From JBEVJK01 sp963791325 (GTDB taxonomy: Bacteria; Pseudomonadota; Alphaproteobacteria; Rhizobiales; Rhizobiaceae): a stretch of DNA of 64,000 nt. The position numbers and the translations under genes are program-made. This document shows, in pieces, positions 1-9,955 of the stretch. The stretch covers positions 186,001 to 250,000 of the forward strand of contig CAWBRU010000011.1 of NCBI GenBank assembly GCA_963791325.1, read 5' to 3'. Every line of letters starts with the position of its first letter. The first letter of the stretch is position 1. A model generated the notes under the pieces. It saw only the letters and a program-made list of their open reading frames with translations. It did no database searches and was not told the origin of the DNA.

Positions 1-111
1 GTGCCCGTGCTCGACCGCGAGATCGTCACCCCGCGCTCGGTCGCCGTCGAGCAGACGAGCGCGGTCGAGCCGCTGCCGGCGGCGCCGCTGCCGCGCTGGG
101 GCCGCCGCTGA
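1..111 (+). CDS. C-terminal fragment of an unidentified protein
   Basis: An open frame enters from the left edge and ends at TGA 109-111, giving 36 residues that end in PRWGRR. Every codon in this frame has G or C in the third position, as in the real genes nearby, so it is very likely the 3' end of a gene whose start lies outside the window. The tail is rich in Pro, Ala and Val and carries no motif, so I cannot name the product. The gap of about 200 bases to etfB suggests a separate transcript. Confidence 0.5.
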   Translation: MPVLDREIVTPRSVAVEQTSAVEPLPAAPLPRWGRR

Positions 112-310
112 GCGACCCGCTGCCGCAGCGGCGTGCCCGCATATTGACTGCACACCGCCCCGAAACTAGGGTCCGGCCGCTTCGCTTGGCCCCCGAAGGG
201 CCCAAAGCAACGCTTTTTTCGCCGGCCATGTCGGCAATCGACAAGCCGGGCGGCCAGGCCGCTGCTATAGCGCGCGCCGACGATCCCGTCAGAGAGGTGA
301 AGGAACCCCG

Positions 311-1063
311 ATGAAAGTGCTGGTACCGGTCAAGCGGGTGGTGGATTACAACGTCAAGATCCGGGTCAAGTCCGACGGCTCGGGCGTCGAACTCGCCAAC
401 GTCAAGATGTCGATGAACCCGTTCGACGAGATCGCCGTCGAGGAGGCGCTCCGGCTGCGCGAGGCCGGCAAGGCGACCGAGGTCATCGCCGTTTCGATCG
501 GCCCGGCCCAGGCGCAGGAGACGCTGCGCACCGCGCTTGCCATGGGTGCCGACCGGGCGATCCTGGTCAAGACCGACGAGCAGACCGAGCCGCTCGGAGT
601 GGCCAAGGTGCTGAAGGGGGTGGTCGAGGCGGAACAGCCCGGCCTGGTCATTCTCGGCAAGCAGGCGATCGACGACGACGCCAACCAGACCGGCCAGATG
701 CTCGCTGCTCTGCTCAATTGGAGCCAGGGCACGTTTGCCTCCAAGATCGAGCTCGCCGGCGGCGACACCGCCAAGGTCACCCGTGAGGTCGACGGCGGAC
801 TGCAGACGGTCGAACTGAAGCTGCCGGCGATCGTCACCACCGATCTGCGCTTGAACCAGCCGCGCTATCCGTCGCTGCCCAACATCATGAAGGCCAAGAA
901 GAAGCCGATCGACGAGAAGACCGGGGCCGATTACGGCGTCGATTTGAAGCCGCGGCTCAAGGTGCTGAAGACCGAGGAGCCGGGCGGCCGCAAGGCGGGC
1001 GTCAAGGTCAAGAGCGTCGCCGAGCTGGTCGACAAACTGAAGAACGAAGCCGGCGTTCTCTAA
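311..1063 (+). CDS. etfB: Electron transfer flavoprotein subunit beta
   Basis: EtfB forms with EtfA a soluble FAD/AMP-binding heterodimer that carries electrons from acyl-CoA and similar dehydrogenases to ETF:ubiquinone oxidoreductase at the membrane. The 250-residue length is normal for the family. It opens with MKVLVPVKRVVDYN and holds the adenine-nucleotide-binding alpha/beta fold, including the typical segment GKQAIDDDANQTGQM near residue 116 and the recognition-loop region LPAIVTTDLRLNQPRYPSL near residue 175. The ATG is preceded by a purine-rich ribosome site (AGAGAGGTGAAGGAA). etfA follows after 20 bases, so the two are co-transcribed. Confidence 0.97.
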   Translation: MKVLVPVKRVVDYNVKIRVKSDGSGVELANVKMSMNPFDEIAVEEALRLREAGKATEVIAVSIGPAQAQETLRTALAMGADRAILVKTDEQTEPLGVAKVLKGVVEAEQPGLVILGKQAIDDDANQTGQMLAALLNWSQGTFASKIELAGGDTAKVTREVDGGLQTVELKLPAIVTTDLRLNQPRYPSLPNIMKAKKKPIDEKTGADYGVDLKPRLKVLKTEEPGGRKAGVKVKSVAELVDKLKNEAGVL

Positions 1064-1083
1064 GGGATTTGAGGAGTTTTCCG

Positions 1084-2013
1084 ATGGCCATTCTGTTGAT
1101 TGCCGAGCATGACGACCAGTCGCTTTCCGACCAGACCGCCAAGGCGCTGACCGCGGCGCTGAAGATCGGTCCCGAGGTCGACATCCTGGTTGCCGGCAAG
1201 GACGCCAAGGCGGCCGCCGAGGCCGCCGCCAAGCTTGCCGGCGTGCGCAAGGTGCTGGTCGCCGACGCCGACATCCTGGCCGAGCGGCTGGCCGAGCCGC
1301 TTGCCGCGCTGATCGTGTCGCTGGCCGGCAACTACGACACCCTGGTCGCCGCTGCCACGTCGGCCGGCAAGAACGTGATGCCCCGGGTCGCTGCCCTGCT
1401 CGACGTGATGCAGGTCTCGGAGGTGATCGAGGTCGTCTCGCCCGACACCTTCAAGCGGCCGATCTATGCCGGCAACGCCATCCAGACGGTGCAGACCGGC
1501 GACGCCAAGCGCGTGGTGACGGTGCGCACCGCCGGCTTCCAGGCGGCGGCCGAAGGCGGCAACGCGCCGATCGAGACCGTCGGCGCGGCCGCCGACCCCG
1601 GCCTGTCGCGCTTCGTCGAGAACCGGCTGTCGGGCAGCGACCGCCCCGAGCTCACCTCGGCGCGCATCATCATCTCCGGCGGCCGGGCGCTCGGTTCCTC
1701 GGAAAAGTTCCAGGAGGTCATCCTGCCGGTCGCCGACAAGCTCGGTGCAGCGGTCGGCGCCAGCCGGGCCGCCGTCGATGCCGGCTATGCGCCGAACGAC
1801 TGGCAGGTCGGCCAGACCGGCAAGGTGGTCGCGCCCCAGCTCTACATCGCGGTCGGCATCTCCGGCGCCATCCAGCATCTCGCCGGGATGAAGGACTCCA
1901 AGGTGATCGTCGCCATCAACAAGGACGAGGAGGCACCGATCTTCCAGGTCGCCGATTACGGCCTGGTCGGGGATCTGTTCCAAGTGCTGCCGGAGCTCGA
2001 AAAGGCGCTCTAG
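1084..2013 (+). CDS. etfA: Electron transfer flavoprotein subunit alpha
   Basis: EtfA (309 residues) binds the FAD of the ETF dimer. The C-terminal FAD domain is recognised by ISGGRALGSSEKF (about residue 198), VGASRAAVDAGYAPNDWQVGQ with the GQTGK turn, and the closing stretch ISGAIQHLAGMKDSKVIVAINKD. The start is ATG 1084 (MAILLIAEHD), not the in-frame TTG 15 bases upstream, because a GAGGAG ribosome site lies 7 bases before the ATG. It sits directly behind etfB, and a strong stem-loop follows the stop codon. Confidence 0.97.
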   Translation: MAILLIAEHDDQSLSDQTAKALTAALKIGPEVDILVAGKDAKAAAEAAAKLAGVRKVLVADADILAERLAEPLAALIVSLAGNYDTLVAAATSAGKNVMPRVAALLDVMQVSEVIEVVSPDTFKRPIYAGNAIQTVQTGDAKRVVTVRTAGFQAAAEGGNAPIETVGAAADPGLSRFVENRLSGSDRPELTSARIIISGGRALGSSEKFQEVILPVADKLGAAVGASRAAVDAGYAPNDWQVGQTGKVVAPQLYIAVGISGAIQHLAGMKDSKVIVAINKDEEAPIFQVADYGLVGDLFQVLPELEKAL

Positions 2014-2024
2014 CCGAAACGGAT

Positions 2025-2048
2025 CACCGCTGCAGAGGCGCAGCGGTG
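2025..2048 (+). terminator. Stem-loop after etfBA
   Basis: A perfect 9-base inverted repeat (CACCGCTGC / GCAGCGGTG) with a 6-base loop begins 11 bases after the etfA stop codon. It is followed by GACTTTCCC rather than a long U-tract, so termination may be partial or Rho-assisted. Its place between etfA and hbd suggests it ends the etf transcript. Confidence 0.5.
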
Positions 2049-2167
2049 GACTTTCCCTTGCGCGATGCGCAAAATCGGAGGGCCGGGGTAGACGGACCTG
2101 CCTCGGCCAGCCTACTTTGCGGTGCAGCAAAATTGGGCACGATACGGCGCGAAATGGAATCGGCGTG

Positions 2168-3049
<882 letters not shown>

Positions 3050-3736
3050 TTACCCGCCTGCCGCCGTGATCAGCGTCCCGGCGTCCGCGCTTGCCCAGGC
3101 AGCAGGGCCGTTCATGCTGGCCAGCAGGCAGCCGTCGCCATCGATCAGCAGGGTCACCGGCAGGCCGAGCGCCAGCCCGCGCCGCTTCAGCTCCTCGAAC
3201 AGTGCGAGCGTGTTGTCGCGGTAAAAGCCGAGGTCGCCGACCGAGATTTCCTGCAGGAACTTGCGTGGCTTGGTGTCGTCGCCGGTGTCGACGTTGACGG
3301 CGACCACCTGGAAGCGGTCGCTGCCTCGGTTCTTCTGCAGCGCGTCGAGCGCCGGCATTTCGGAGCGGCACGGCGCACACCAGGTCGCCCACAGGTTGAG
3401 CAGCACCGTCTTTCCGGCCAGCGCGGCGATCGAGGTCGGCTTGCCGTCGGGGCCATCGAAGGCAAGCGCCTTGACCGATTGCGGCGGGGCGGAAGGCAGC
3501 ATCGCGGCGACCTCGCCGGCGGCGGCAGCGCCGATCGCCTTGGCCTTGTCTGCCTTGCCGGCGCAGGCGGCTGCCGCTGCAGGATCCGGCGCGGCGGCCG
3601 CCGCCGGGGCGGCAGGCACGTTGTTGCCAGGCCGGGGGCCGCTGACATATACCGCGACCACGCCGGCGGCCGCCCCCGCCAGCGCGGCGAGCGCGATCAG
3701 CTTCAGTGCGGGAAACAATTTTCTGCGCTTGGCCAT
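3050..3736 (-). CDS. tlpA: Thiol:disulfide interchange protein TlpA
   Basis: TlpA is a membrane-anchored periplasmic thioredoxin-like reductant that in alphaproteobacteria supports cytochrome oxidase copper-site assembly. The 228-residue product begins with a short basic stretch (MAKRRK), one hydrophobic anchor (about residues 10-32) and an Ala/Pro-rich linker. The thioredoxin fold follows, with the active site WATWCAPCRSEMPAL (CxxC near residue 125) and a cis-Pro region LPVTLLID. An upstream in-frame extension to 3871 would overlap argH and lacks similarity, so ATG 3736 is preferred. It is divergent from argH across only 31 bases, an arrangement common in Hyphomicrobiales. Confidence 0.93.
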   Translation of the reverse strand: MAKRRKLFPALKLIALAALAGAAAGVVAVYVSGPRPGNNVPAAPAAAAAPDPAAAAACAGKADKAKAIGAAAAGEVAAMLPSAPPQSVKALAFDGPDGKPTSIAALAGKTVLLNLWATWCAPCRSEMPALDALQKNRGSDRFQVVAVNVDTGDDTKPRKFLQEISVGDLGFYRDNTLALFEELKRRGLALGLPVTLLIDGDGCLLASMNGPAAWASADAGTLITAAGG

Positions 3737-3767
3737 GACATTCACTTTGAACGCCCGGGTTAGCACG

Positions 3768-5168
3768 ATGACCGACAAAAAGGCCAGCAACGCGATGTGG
3801 GGCGGGCGATTTGCCTCGGGGCCGGCGGCGGTCATGGAAGCGATCAACGCCTCGATCGGCTTCGACCGCAAGCTCTATGCCCAGGATCTGCGCGGCTCGG
3901 CCGCGCACAGCGAGATGCTGGCGGCGCAAGGGATCATTGCCGCCGAGGACCATCAGGCGATCGCCGGCGGCCTCGCCCGGATCCGCGAGGAGATCGAGGC
4001 CGGCCGCTTCGCCTTCTCGACCCGGCTCGAGGACATCCACATGAACATCGAGGCGCGGCTCGCCGAGCTGATCGGCCCTGCCGCCGGCCGCCTGCACACC
4101 GCCCGCTCGCGCAACGACCAGGTCGCGGTCGACTTCAGGCTGTGGGTCAAGGAGGAATGCCTCGCCACCGCCGAGCGGCTGAAGAGCCTGATCGCGGCAC
4201 TGCTGACCCGCGCCGAGGAGCACGCCGCGGCGGTGATGCCCGGCTTCACGCACCTGCAGTCGGCCCAACCGGTGACCTTCGGCCACCATTTGATGGCCTA
4301 TGTCGAGATGTTCGGACGCGACCTCGGCCGGATCCGCGACGCCGTGGTGCGGATGGACGAGAGCCCGCTCGGCGCCGCCGCGCTGGCCGGCACCGGCTTT
4401 CCTATCGATAGGCATCGGACGGCGGCAGCACTCGGCTTCCGCGAGCCGACGCGCAACTCGCTGGACAGCGTGGCCGACCGCGACTTCGCCATCGAGTTCC
4501 TGGCGGCTGCGGCGATCGCCGCCACACATTTGTCGCGGCTGGCCGAGGAGATCGTCATCTGGTCGACGCCGCAATTCGGCTTCGTCAGCTTGTCGGACAG
4601 CTACTCGACCGGCTCGTCGATCATGCCGCAGAAGAAGAACCCCGATGCGGCCGAGCTGGTGCGCGCCAAGACCGGCCGGGTAAACGGCCATCTGGTCGGA
4701 CTGTTGACCATCATGAAAGGTTTACCGTTAGCCTATTCGAAGGACATGCAGGAGGACAAGGAAGCGGTCTTCGACGCAGCCGAGACGCTGGAACTGATGC
4801 TGGCGGCGATGACGGGCATGGTCGCCGACCTCGCCGTTAACGTCGCGGCCATGCGCCGGGCGGCCGGCGCCGGCCATGCCACGGCCACCGATTTTGCCGA
4901 CTGGCTGGTGCGCGAGGCAGGGCTGCCGTTCCGCGAGGCCCATCATGTCACCGGCCGGGCCGTGGCGCTTGCCGAGGCCGACGGAACCGGCCTGGATGGG
5001 CTGTCGCCGGCGCAGCTCAAGGCGCTTCATCCGGCGATCACCGAGGCCGTCTTCGGCGTTCTTTCGGTGGAGAATTCCGTGGCCAGCCGCACCTCGTTCG
5101 GCGGCACTGCGCCGAGAGAGGTGCGCCGGCAGATCCGGGCTTGGCGCCGGCGGCTGGCCAAGGCATAG
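3768..5168 (+). CDS. argH: Argininosuccinate lyase
   Basis: ArgH cleaves argininosuccinate to arginine and fumarate, the last step of arginine synthesis, as a cytosolic homotetramer. The 466-residue product begins MTDKKASNAMWGGRF, typical of the family. It carries the HTARSRNDQVAVDFRLW segment (about residue 108), GFTHLQSAQPVTFGHH with the catalytic His region near residue 160, and the lyase signature GSSIMPQKKNPD (about residue 283). The divergent tlpA and the downstream lptM-lysA order are conserved among relatives. Confidence 0.97.
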   Translation: MTDKKASNAMWGGRFASGPAAVMEAINASIGFDRKLYAQDLRGSAAHSEMLAAQGIIAAEDHQAIAGGLARIREEIEAGRFAFSTRLEDIHMNIEARLAELIGPAAGRLHTARSRNDQVAVDFRLWVKEECLATAERLKSLIAALLTRAEEHAAAVMPGFTHLQSAQPVTFGHHLMAYVEMFGRDLGRIRDAVVRMDESPLGAAALAGTGFPIDRHRTAAALGFREPTRNSLDSVADRDFAIEFLAAAAIAATHLSRLAEEIVIWSTPQFGFVSLSDSYSTGSSIMPQKKNPDAAELVRAKTGRVNGHLVGLLTIMKGLPLAYSKDMQEDKEAVFDAAETLELMLAAMTGMVADLAVNVAAMRRAAGAGHATATDFADWLVREAGLPFREAHHVTGRAVALAEADGTGLDGLSPAQLKALHPAITEAVFGVLSVENSVASRTSFGGTAPREVRRQIRAWRRRLAKA

Positions 5169-5243
5169 GCAGTCGCCCGGCAGCGCGTGCATTGCCTGCC
5201 GAACTCGGCTACAAGCGGCTCGCCCGGGGCGATGGAAGGTTCG

Positions 5244-5450
5244 ATGAAGAGCAATCTGGTGTTTGCTTGTGCGATGCTGGCGGTGATGACCCTGCTTGCC
5301 GGGTGCGGCCGGAAGGCCGGCCTGGACACCCCCTACGAGGCCGCGGTCGAGGCCCGCAAGGAGGCCGAGAAGGCGAAGCAGCCGCTGCCGCCGGAGCCGA
5401 CCCCGCCCGACAAGAACAAGCCGTTCATCCTCGACCCGCTGATCCAATAA
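5244..5450 (+). CDS. lptM: Small lipoprotein, LptM-like
   Basis: A 68-residue lipoprotein with a signal peptide (MKSNLVFACAMLAVMTLLAGC) whose lipobox LAGC marks Cys 21 as the lipidated residue. The mature part is short, charged and Pro-rich, ending in KPFILDPLIQ. Small lipoproteins at this position between argH and lysA are now named LptM after the E. coli protein that helps the LPS translocon LptDE mature in the outer membrane. That function is known from the family and not shown here. The start is ATG 5244 because the signal peptide begins there. It lies 27 bases before lysA and is probably in the same operon. Confidence 0.8.
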   Translation: MKSNLVFACAMLAVMTLLAGCGRKAGLDTPYEAAVEARKEAEKAKQPLPPEPTPPDKNKPFILDPLIQ

Positions 5451-5477
5451 GGGTGCGCGCAGGTCGGGCAGGGCAAC

Positions 5478-6749
5478 ATGAACCATTTCGACTATCGTGA
5501 CGGCGTGCTGCACGCCGAGGACGTGCCTCTGCCGACGATCGCCGCCGCGGTCGGCACGCCGTTCTATTGCTATTCGACGGCGACGCTGACGCGCCATTTC
5601 ACCGTGTTTTCCGAGGCGTTTGCCGGGCTCGACACGCTCGTCTGCTACGCCATGAAGGCCAATTCCAACCAAGCGGTGCTGAAGACGCTGGCCAAGCTCG
5701 GCGCCGGGGCCGACATCGTCTCGGAAGGCGAGCTGCGCCGGGCGCTGGCCGCCGGCATCCCGCCTGCCAAGATCCTGTTCTCCGGCGTCGGCAAGACCGC
5801 GGCGGAGATGGACTTTGCGCTCGGGGTCGGGATCCATTGCTTCAACGTCGAATCCGAGCCGGAGCTCGAGCTCCTCTCGGCGCGGGCGGTTGCCGCCGGC
5901 AGGACTGCGCCGGTCTCGTTGCGCATCAACCCCGACGTCGACGCCCGTACCCACCGCAAGATCTCGACCGGCAAGGCGGAGAACAAGTTCGGCATCGCCT
6001 GGCAGCGCGCCCGGGCAGCCTACGCCCGCGCCGCCCAACTGCCTGGTCTGCAGGCCATCGGCATCGACACCCATATCGGCAGCCAGGTCACCGAGCTGCA
6101 ACCTTTCGACGACGCCTTCGCGCTGATTGCCGAACTGGTCGCCACCTTGCAGGCGGACGGCCACCGGATCGAGCATGTCGACCTCGGCGGCGGGCTCGGC
6201 ATCCCCTATCACCTCGACGCGCAGGAGCCGCCGCCGTCGCCGGGCGCCTACGCTTCCGTGGTGGCCAGGCACGTCACGGGGCTGGGGCTGAAGCTGATCC
6301 TGGAACCGGGCCGGCTGATCGTCGGCAATGCCGGCATCCTGGTCGCTTCGGTGATCTACCTCAAGGAAGGCGAGGCGCGCAATTTCGTCATCGTCGACGC
6401 CGCGATGAACGACCTGGTGCGCCCGACCCTCTATGACGCCTTCCACGAGGTCCGGCCGGTGCGCCAGCCCGCCTTCGGCGCCTCGACGGTCAGCGCCGAC
6501 GTCGTCGGGCCGGTCTGCGAGTTGGGTGATTTTCTGGCTCATGACCGGGTCTTGCCGCGGCCGGCGCCGGGCGATCTGGTCGCCTTGATGACTGCGGGGG
6601 CCTACGGCGCGGTTCAATCCGGCACCTACAATTCGCGGCTGCTGGTGCCCGAAGTGCTGGTCAGCGGCGCGCGCTTCGCCGTGGTGCGGCGCCGGCCGAG
6701 CTATGACGATCTGATCGGCCTCGACAGCGTTCCCGACTGGCTCGACTGA
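5478..6749 (+). CDS. lysA: Diaminopimelate decarboxylase
   Basis: LysA removes CO2 from meso-diaminopimelate to give L-lysine, using pyridoxal phosphate. The 423-residue protein is a group IV decarboxylase. The PLP lysine lies in CYAMKANSNQAVL (about residue 59), the glycine-rich phosphate loop is HVDLGGGLGIPY (about residue 235), EPGRLIVGNAG follows near residue 275, and the active-site Cys is in GPVCELGDFL (about residue 345). The last motif has Leu where many homologues have Ser or Thr. It starts at ATG 5478, behind lptM, and fits an argH-lptM-lysA unit. Confidence 0.96.
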   Translation: MNHFDYRDGVLHAEDVPLPTIAAAVGTPFYCYSTATLTRHFTVFSEAFAGLDTLVCYAMKANSNQAVLKTLAKLGAGADIVSEGELRRALAAGIPPAKILFSGVGKTAAEMDFALGVGIHCFNVESEPELELLSARAVAAGRTAPVSLRINPDVDARTHRKISTGKAENKFGIAWQRARAAYARAAQLPGLQAIGIDTHIGSQVTELQPFDDAFALIAELVATLQADGHRIEHVDLGGGLGIPYHLDAQEPPPSPGAYASVVARHVTGLGLKLILEPGRLIVGNAGILVASVIYLKEGEARNFVIVDAAMNDLVRPTLYDAFHEVRPVRQPAFGASTVSADVVGPVCELGDFLAHDRVLPRPAPGDLVALMTAGAYGAVQSGTYNSRLLVPEVLVSGARFAVVRRRPSYDDLIGLDSVPDWLD

Positions 6750-6853
6750 GACCCGAGCCGCCATTCACGATTTCGTAGAGCGCCTCGCCTTTGCCCAGTT
6801 TTCGACTATCCTAATGCGACAAGGCGCGGGCAGCGCCGCCCGGAAAGGGGACG

Positions 6854-9430
6854 ATGAACGACGAGACCGCGGTCAAGGGTGCTTCCGGATATTTTGCCCG
6901 CCTGAGGCGAACCCGCGTCGCCACCCGCCTGTCGGTTATCGTCGAGCGTGCTTGGCCGCTGATCCTGCCGCTCGCCGTCATCGTCAGCCTGTTTCTCAGC
7001 CTTTCCTGGCTCGGCGTGTTCCGCGCGCTGCCCGACACTTGGCGGCTGGCCGCGGCGCTGGTGTTCTTGTTCTGCGCCGTTGCGGCGCTCTACCCGCTGC
7101 GCTTCTTCCGGCTGCCGCGCAACGACGAGGTCGACCGCCGCATCGAACGCGCCAACCTGCTCGAGCACACCCCCGTCCGCGTCCAGACGGACCGGCCGGC
7201 CGGCGATGCCGCGGCCTTCGGCCAGGCGCTTTGGCGCGAGCATCAAAGCCGCATGGCGGCACGGCTCGCCGGGGTCGGTGCCGATCTGCCGCGCACTGCC
7301 GTGCCCGAGCGCGACCCGTGGGCTCTGCGCGCCGTCGCCGCGCTGCTGCTGGTCACCGCCTTCGCCTATTCGCTGGGCTCCGGAGGCGGCAATATCGGCG
7401 ATCTGTTCAAGGCAAGGATCGCTGCGGGCGCGCTGCCGGCGCGTATCGATGCCTGGGTGACGCCGCCGGCCTATACCGGCAAGCCGCCGATCTTCCTGGC
7501 CGCCGGTCCGGCGGCCGGTCAGGCGGTCTATACGGTGCCGGAAGGCAGCGAGGTGGCGCTGCGCGTCACCGGCGGCAGCGGCCAGGAAAGCCTCGACTTC
7601 ATCGACGCGGCGGGCAACAGCCGTGCTTTGCCGCCGAAAAGCCCGGCCAGGGATCAGGCCGCGGCCGCCCAGCCGGCCGCCGGCCAGGCGCTGGAATTCG
7701 CCGGCAAGCTCGAGGCCGACGGCACGCTGGCGTTGCGCTCGCCCGGCGCCGATGTCGCCAAATGGGCGTTCACCGTCGTGCCAGACAAGCCTCCCGAGAT
7801 CCGCTTCTCGGGCGAGCCGAAGCGCGCCGCCAACGGCACCCTGGAGATCGACTATACGATCCTCGACGATTACGGCGCGCGCACCGCCAAGGCCGAGTTC
7901 CAGCTCGATGCCGCTCAGCTGCCCGGCGCCCGTTCGCTCTACCCGGCGCCGGAGATGGCGCTGGCGCTGCCCCGGCGCGGCGATCCCAAAGGCGCCGCCA
8001 AGGCCACCCGCGACCTCACCGAACACGTCTGGGCGGGCGCCAAGGTCAAGGTCACGCTGGTCGCCACCGACGACGCCGGCCAGGAAGGCCGCAGCCAGAC
8101 CAAGATCATCACGCTGCCCGAGCACCCGTTCAGCAACCCGCTCGCCAAGGCGGTCATCGAACAGCGCCGGCTGCTGGCGCTGGACGCCAACCAGAAGCCG
8201 CGCGTGCTCGAGCTGATGGACGCGGTGACGCTGAGGCCGGAGGACAGCTTCCAGAACCTGACCCACTACCTGGCGATCATGAGCGCCATGACCCGCCTCA
8301 AGCTGGCCGAGACCGACGACCAGCTTCGCGACGTCGTCTCCTATCTGTGGACCGTCGCGCTCGGCATCGAGGAAGGCGACCTGTCGCTGGCGGAAAAGCG
8401 CCTGCGCCAGGCGCAGGAGGCGCTGAAGCAGGCCCTGGAGAGGGGCGCCGGCGATGAAGAGATCGACAAGCTGATGAAAGAGCTGCGCCAGGCGATGAAC
8501 GACTATCTGCGCGAATTCGCCGAGCGGGCCCGTAAGAATCCCGATGCGGCCCGGCAGATGCCGCCCAACGCCGAGACGCTGCGCGAAAGCGACCTGCAGA
8601 AGATGCTCGATCAGATCGAGAACCTGGCCAAGTCGGGGTCGCGCGACAAGGCGCAGGAACTCCTCTCGCAACTCGAGCAGATGATGAACAATCTGCAGGC
8701 GTCCAGGCCGCAGCAGGGCCAGCCGGGCCAGGACGGCCAGCAGAGCGAGATGCGCCAGCAGATGGACAAGCTGGGCAACATCATGCGCCGGCAGCAGGAG
8801 ATGATGAACGAGACCTTCCGCATGGATCAGATGCAGCGCGGCCAGCGCCAGCGCGGCCAGGACGGCCAGGAAGGCGAGGACCAGGACGGCCAGCGCGGCC
8901 AGGGCGGCAAGCAGGGCAAGCCGATGACTCCCGAGGAATTTGCCGACGCCATGAAGCAGCTAGAGGAAGGGCAGGGCAAGCTGCGCAACGAGTTGGGTGA
9001 CCTGAGCAAGGGGCTCGAGGGGCTCGGCATCAAGCCGGGCGAGGGTTTTGGCGAGGCCGGCGAGGCGATGGGCGAGGCCGGGCAGGCGCTCGGCCAGTCG
9101 CAGGGCGAGCGTGCGGTCGGCCAACAGGGCCGCGCGCTGGAAGCGCTGCGGCGCGGCGCCCAGGACATGATGCAGCAGATGCAGCAGGCGATGCAGGGCG
9201 ATCAGGGCGGCAGCGAGGAAGGATCCCGGCAGTCGGGCGCGGATCGCGATCCGCTCGGTCGGCCGCGCTCGACCACGGGGCCGGACCTGGGCCTCGGAAC
9301 CAAGGTGCCGGGCGAGATCGATGTCCAGCGCGCGCGCCAGATCCTGGAAGCGATCCGCAAGCGGCTCGGCAACGCGCTGAGCCCGCAGGTGGAAAAGGAC
9401 TACCTCGAGCGCCTGCTCGACCTGCGCTAG
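6854..9430 (+). CDS. TIGR02302 family membrane protein (DUF4175-like)
   Basis: An 858-residue protein of a family found almost only in Alphaproteobacteria. It has membrane-spanning stretches near residues 35-55, 62-82 and 156-176, then a large probably periplasmic part. Residues about 530-800 are very rich in Gln, Gly, Met and Glu (runs such as QQGQPGQDGQQ, GEAGEAMGEAGQALG) and are predicted to form coiled coil. The protein ends in a conserved segment PGEIDVQRARQILEAIRKRL. The ribosome site GGAAAGGGGACG precedes ATG 6854. It commonly follows lysA in Hyphomicrobiales. No biochemical role is established, and a link to the cell envelope is only inference from its topology. Confidence 0.9.
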   Translation: MNDETAVKGASGYFARLRRTRVATRLSVIVERAWPLILPLAVIVSLFLSLSWLGVFRALPDTWRLAAALVFLFCAVAALYPLRFFRLPRNDEVDRRIERANLLEHTPVRVQTDRPAGDAAAFGQALWREHQSRMAARLAGVGADLPRTAVPERDPWALRAVAALLLVTAFAYSLGSGGGNIGDLFKARIAAGALPARIDAWVTPPAYTGKPPIFLAAGPAAGQAVYTVPEGSEVALRVTGGSGQESLDFIDAAGNSRALPPKSPARDQAAAAQPAAGQALEFAGKLEADGTLALRSPGADVAKWAFTVVPDKPPEIRFSGEPKRAANGTLEIDYTILDDYGARTAKAEFQLDAAQLPGARSLYPAPEMALALPRRGDPKGAAKATRDLTEHVWAGAKVKVTLVATDDAGQEGRSQTKIITLPEHPFSNPLAKAVIEQRRLLALDANQKPRVLELMDAVTLRPEDSFQNLTHYLAIMSAMTRLKLAETDDQLRDVVSYLWTVALGIEEGDLSLAEKRLRQAQEALKQALERGAGDEEIDKLMKELRQAMNDYLREFAERARKNPDAARQMPPNAETLRESDLQKMLDQIENLAKSGSRDKAQELLSQLEQMMNNLQASRPQQGQPGQDGQQSEMRQQMDKLGNIMRRQQEMMNETFRMDQMQRGQRQRGQDGQEGEDQDGQRGQGGKQGKPMTPEEFADAMKQLEEGQGKLRNELGDLSKGLEGLGIKPGEGFGEAGEAMGEAGQALGQSQGERAVGQQGRALEALRRGAQDMMQQMQQAMQGDQGGSEEGSRQSGADRDPLGRPRSTTGPDLGLGTKVPGEIDVQRARQILEAIRKRLGNALSPQVEKDYLERLLDLR

Positions 9431-9455
9431 CGCGGTTCAGCGTCGACGCGGCGTG

Positions 9456-9477
9456 CGGCCGCAACGATCAGCGGCCG
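9456..9477. terminator. Inverted repeat between convergent genes
   Basis: CGGCCGC and GCGGCCG form a 7-base perfect dyad around an 8-base loop, in the 37-base gap between the TIGR02302 gene and the convergent small gene, and reaching into the last codons of the latter. It could end transcription from both sides. There is no T-tract, and GC-rich dyads arise easily by chance here. Confidence 0.3.
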
Positions 9478-9761
9478 TCCAGGAAAGCGCGGACCAGCTC
9501 GGTCCATTCCGCATCGAGGCTCAGCGTCGAGGGCGTTTTTCCGGCACGGCGATACCAATAGCCCGCGTTGGCAGGGTCGCCTTCCTTGCGGTGCAGGTAG
9601 GCGTGAACATGCGCACCGGCACGATCGTCATGCCGCTGGGCGCAATCATGCGCCTTGTCCCAATCGCCCTTGGCATCCCACCAGAGCGCCTCCAGGGCCG
9701 CACTCAGCCCGGCCGACGGCGCCGCCGCCGAGAGTGAAGCGTTGAATGCGTCGAGGTCCAT
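9468..9761 (-). CDS. Conserved small protein of unknown function
   Basis: A 97-residue soluble protein with no signal peptide or membrane segment. It contains a pattern seen in a widespread uncharacterised bacterial family: LWWDAKGDWDKAHD, then HVHAYLHRKEGDPANAGYWYRRAGK (here split to show its parts: HAYLHRKEGD about residue 53 and ANAGYWYRRAGK about residue 65), followed by an acidic helical end. The repeated aromatic and helical pattern is a little like TPR helices, but I assign no function. It starts at ATG 9761 and is convergent with the TIGR02302 gene. Confidence 0.8.
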   Translation of the reverse strand: MDLDAFNASLSAAAPSAGLSAALEALWWDAKGDWDKAHDCAQRHDDRAGAHVHAYLHRKEGDPANAGYWYRRAGKTPSTLSLDAEWTELVRAFLDGR

Positions 9762-9858
9762 GAATGTCCCGCTCCCGTCAGCAAATCCAATCCAAGTCGG
9801 CGGGCTTTTGCAACTCCGGCCGCAACGCCGTCAGCCTTCGCCGGCAAATTTCTGCAGG

Positions 9859-9955
9859 GATCACCTTTTCTTCGAACAGGTGCTCCGCTCTAAGTCCTTG
9901 TTTTTCCGCAATTCCGGACGGAGAGCCGTTTCCATCTTTCCTGGAATTGCCTTAG
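9859..9955 (+). repeat. Dispersed repeat copy A
   Basis: About 97 bp of a dispersed element. Marker stretches are GGTGCTCCGCTCTAAGTCC, TTGTTTTTCCGCAATTCCGG and CTTTCCTGGAATTGCC. The half from CCGCAATTCC to GGAATTGC can fold into an imperfect hairpin (GCAATTCC pairs with GGAATTGC). Its right end carries TTAG, which read on the minus strand supplies the TAA stop of the DUF1275 gene. Other copies are at 10,670, 18,056, 42,562, 55,876 and 58,659. Confidence 0.85.

Noticed and set aside
8700..9240. Short tandem-like Gln/Gly codon repeats, considered as a CRISPR-like or satellite array
   Set aside because: They lie within the coding frame of the TIGR02302 protein as imperfect low-complexity codons, without spacers of constant length.
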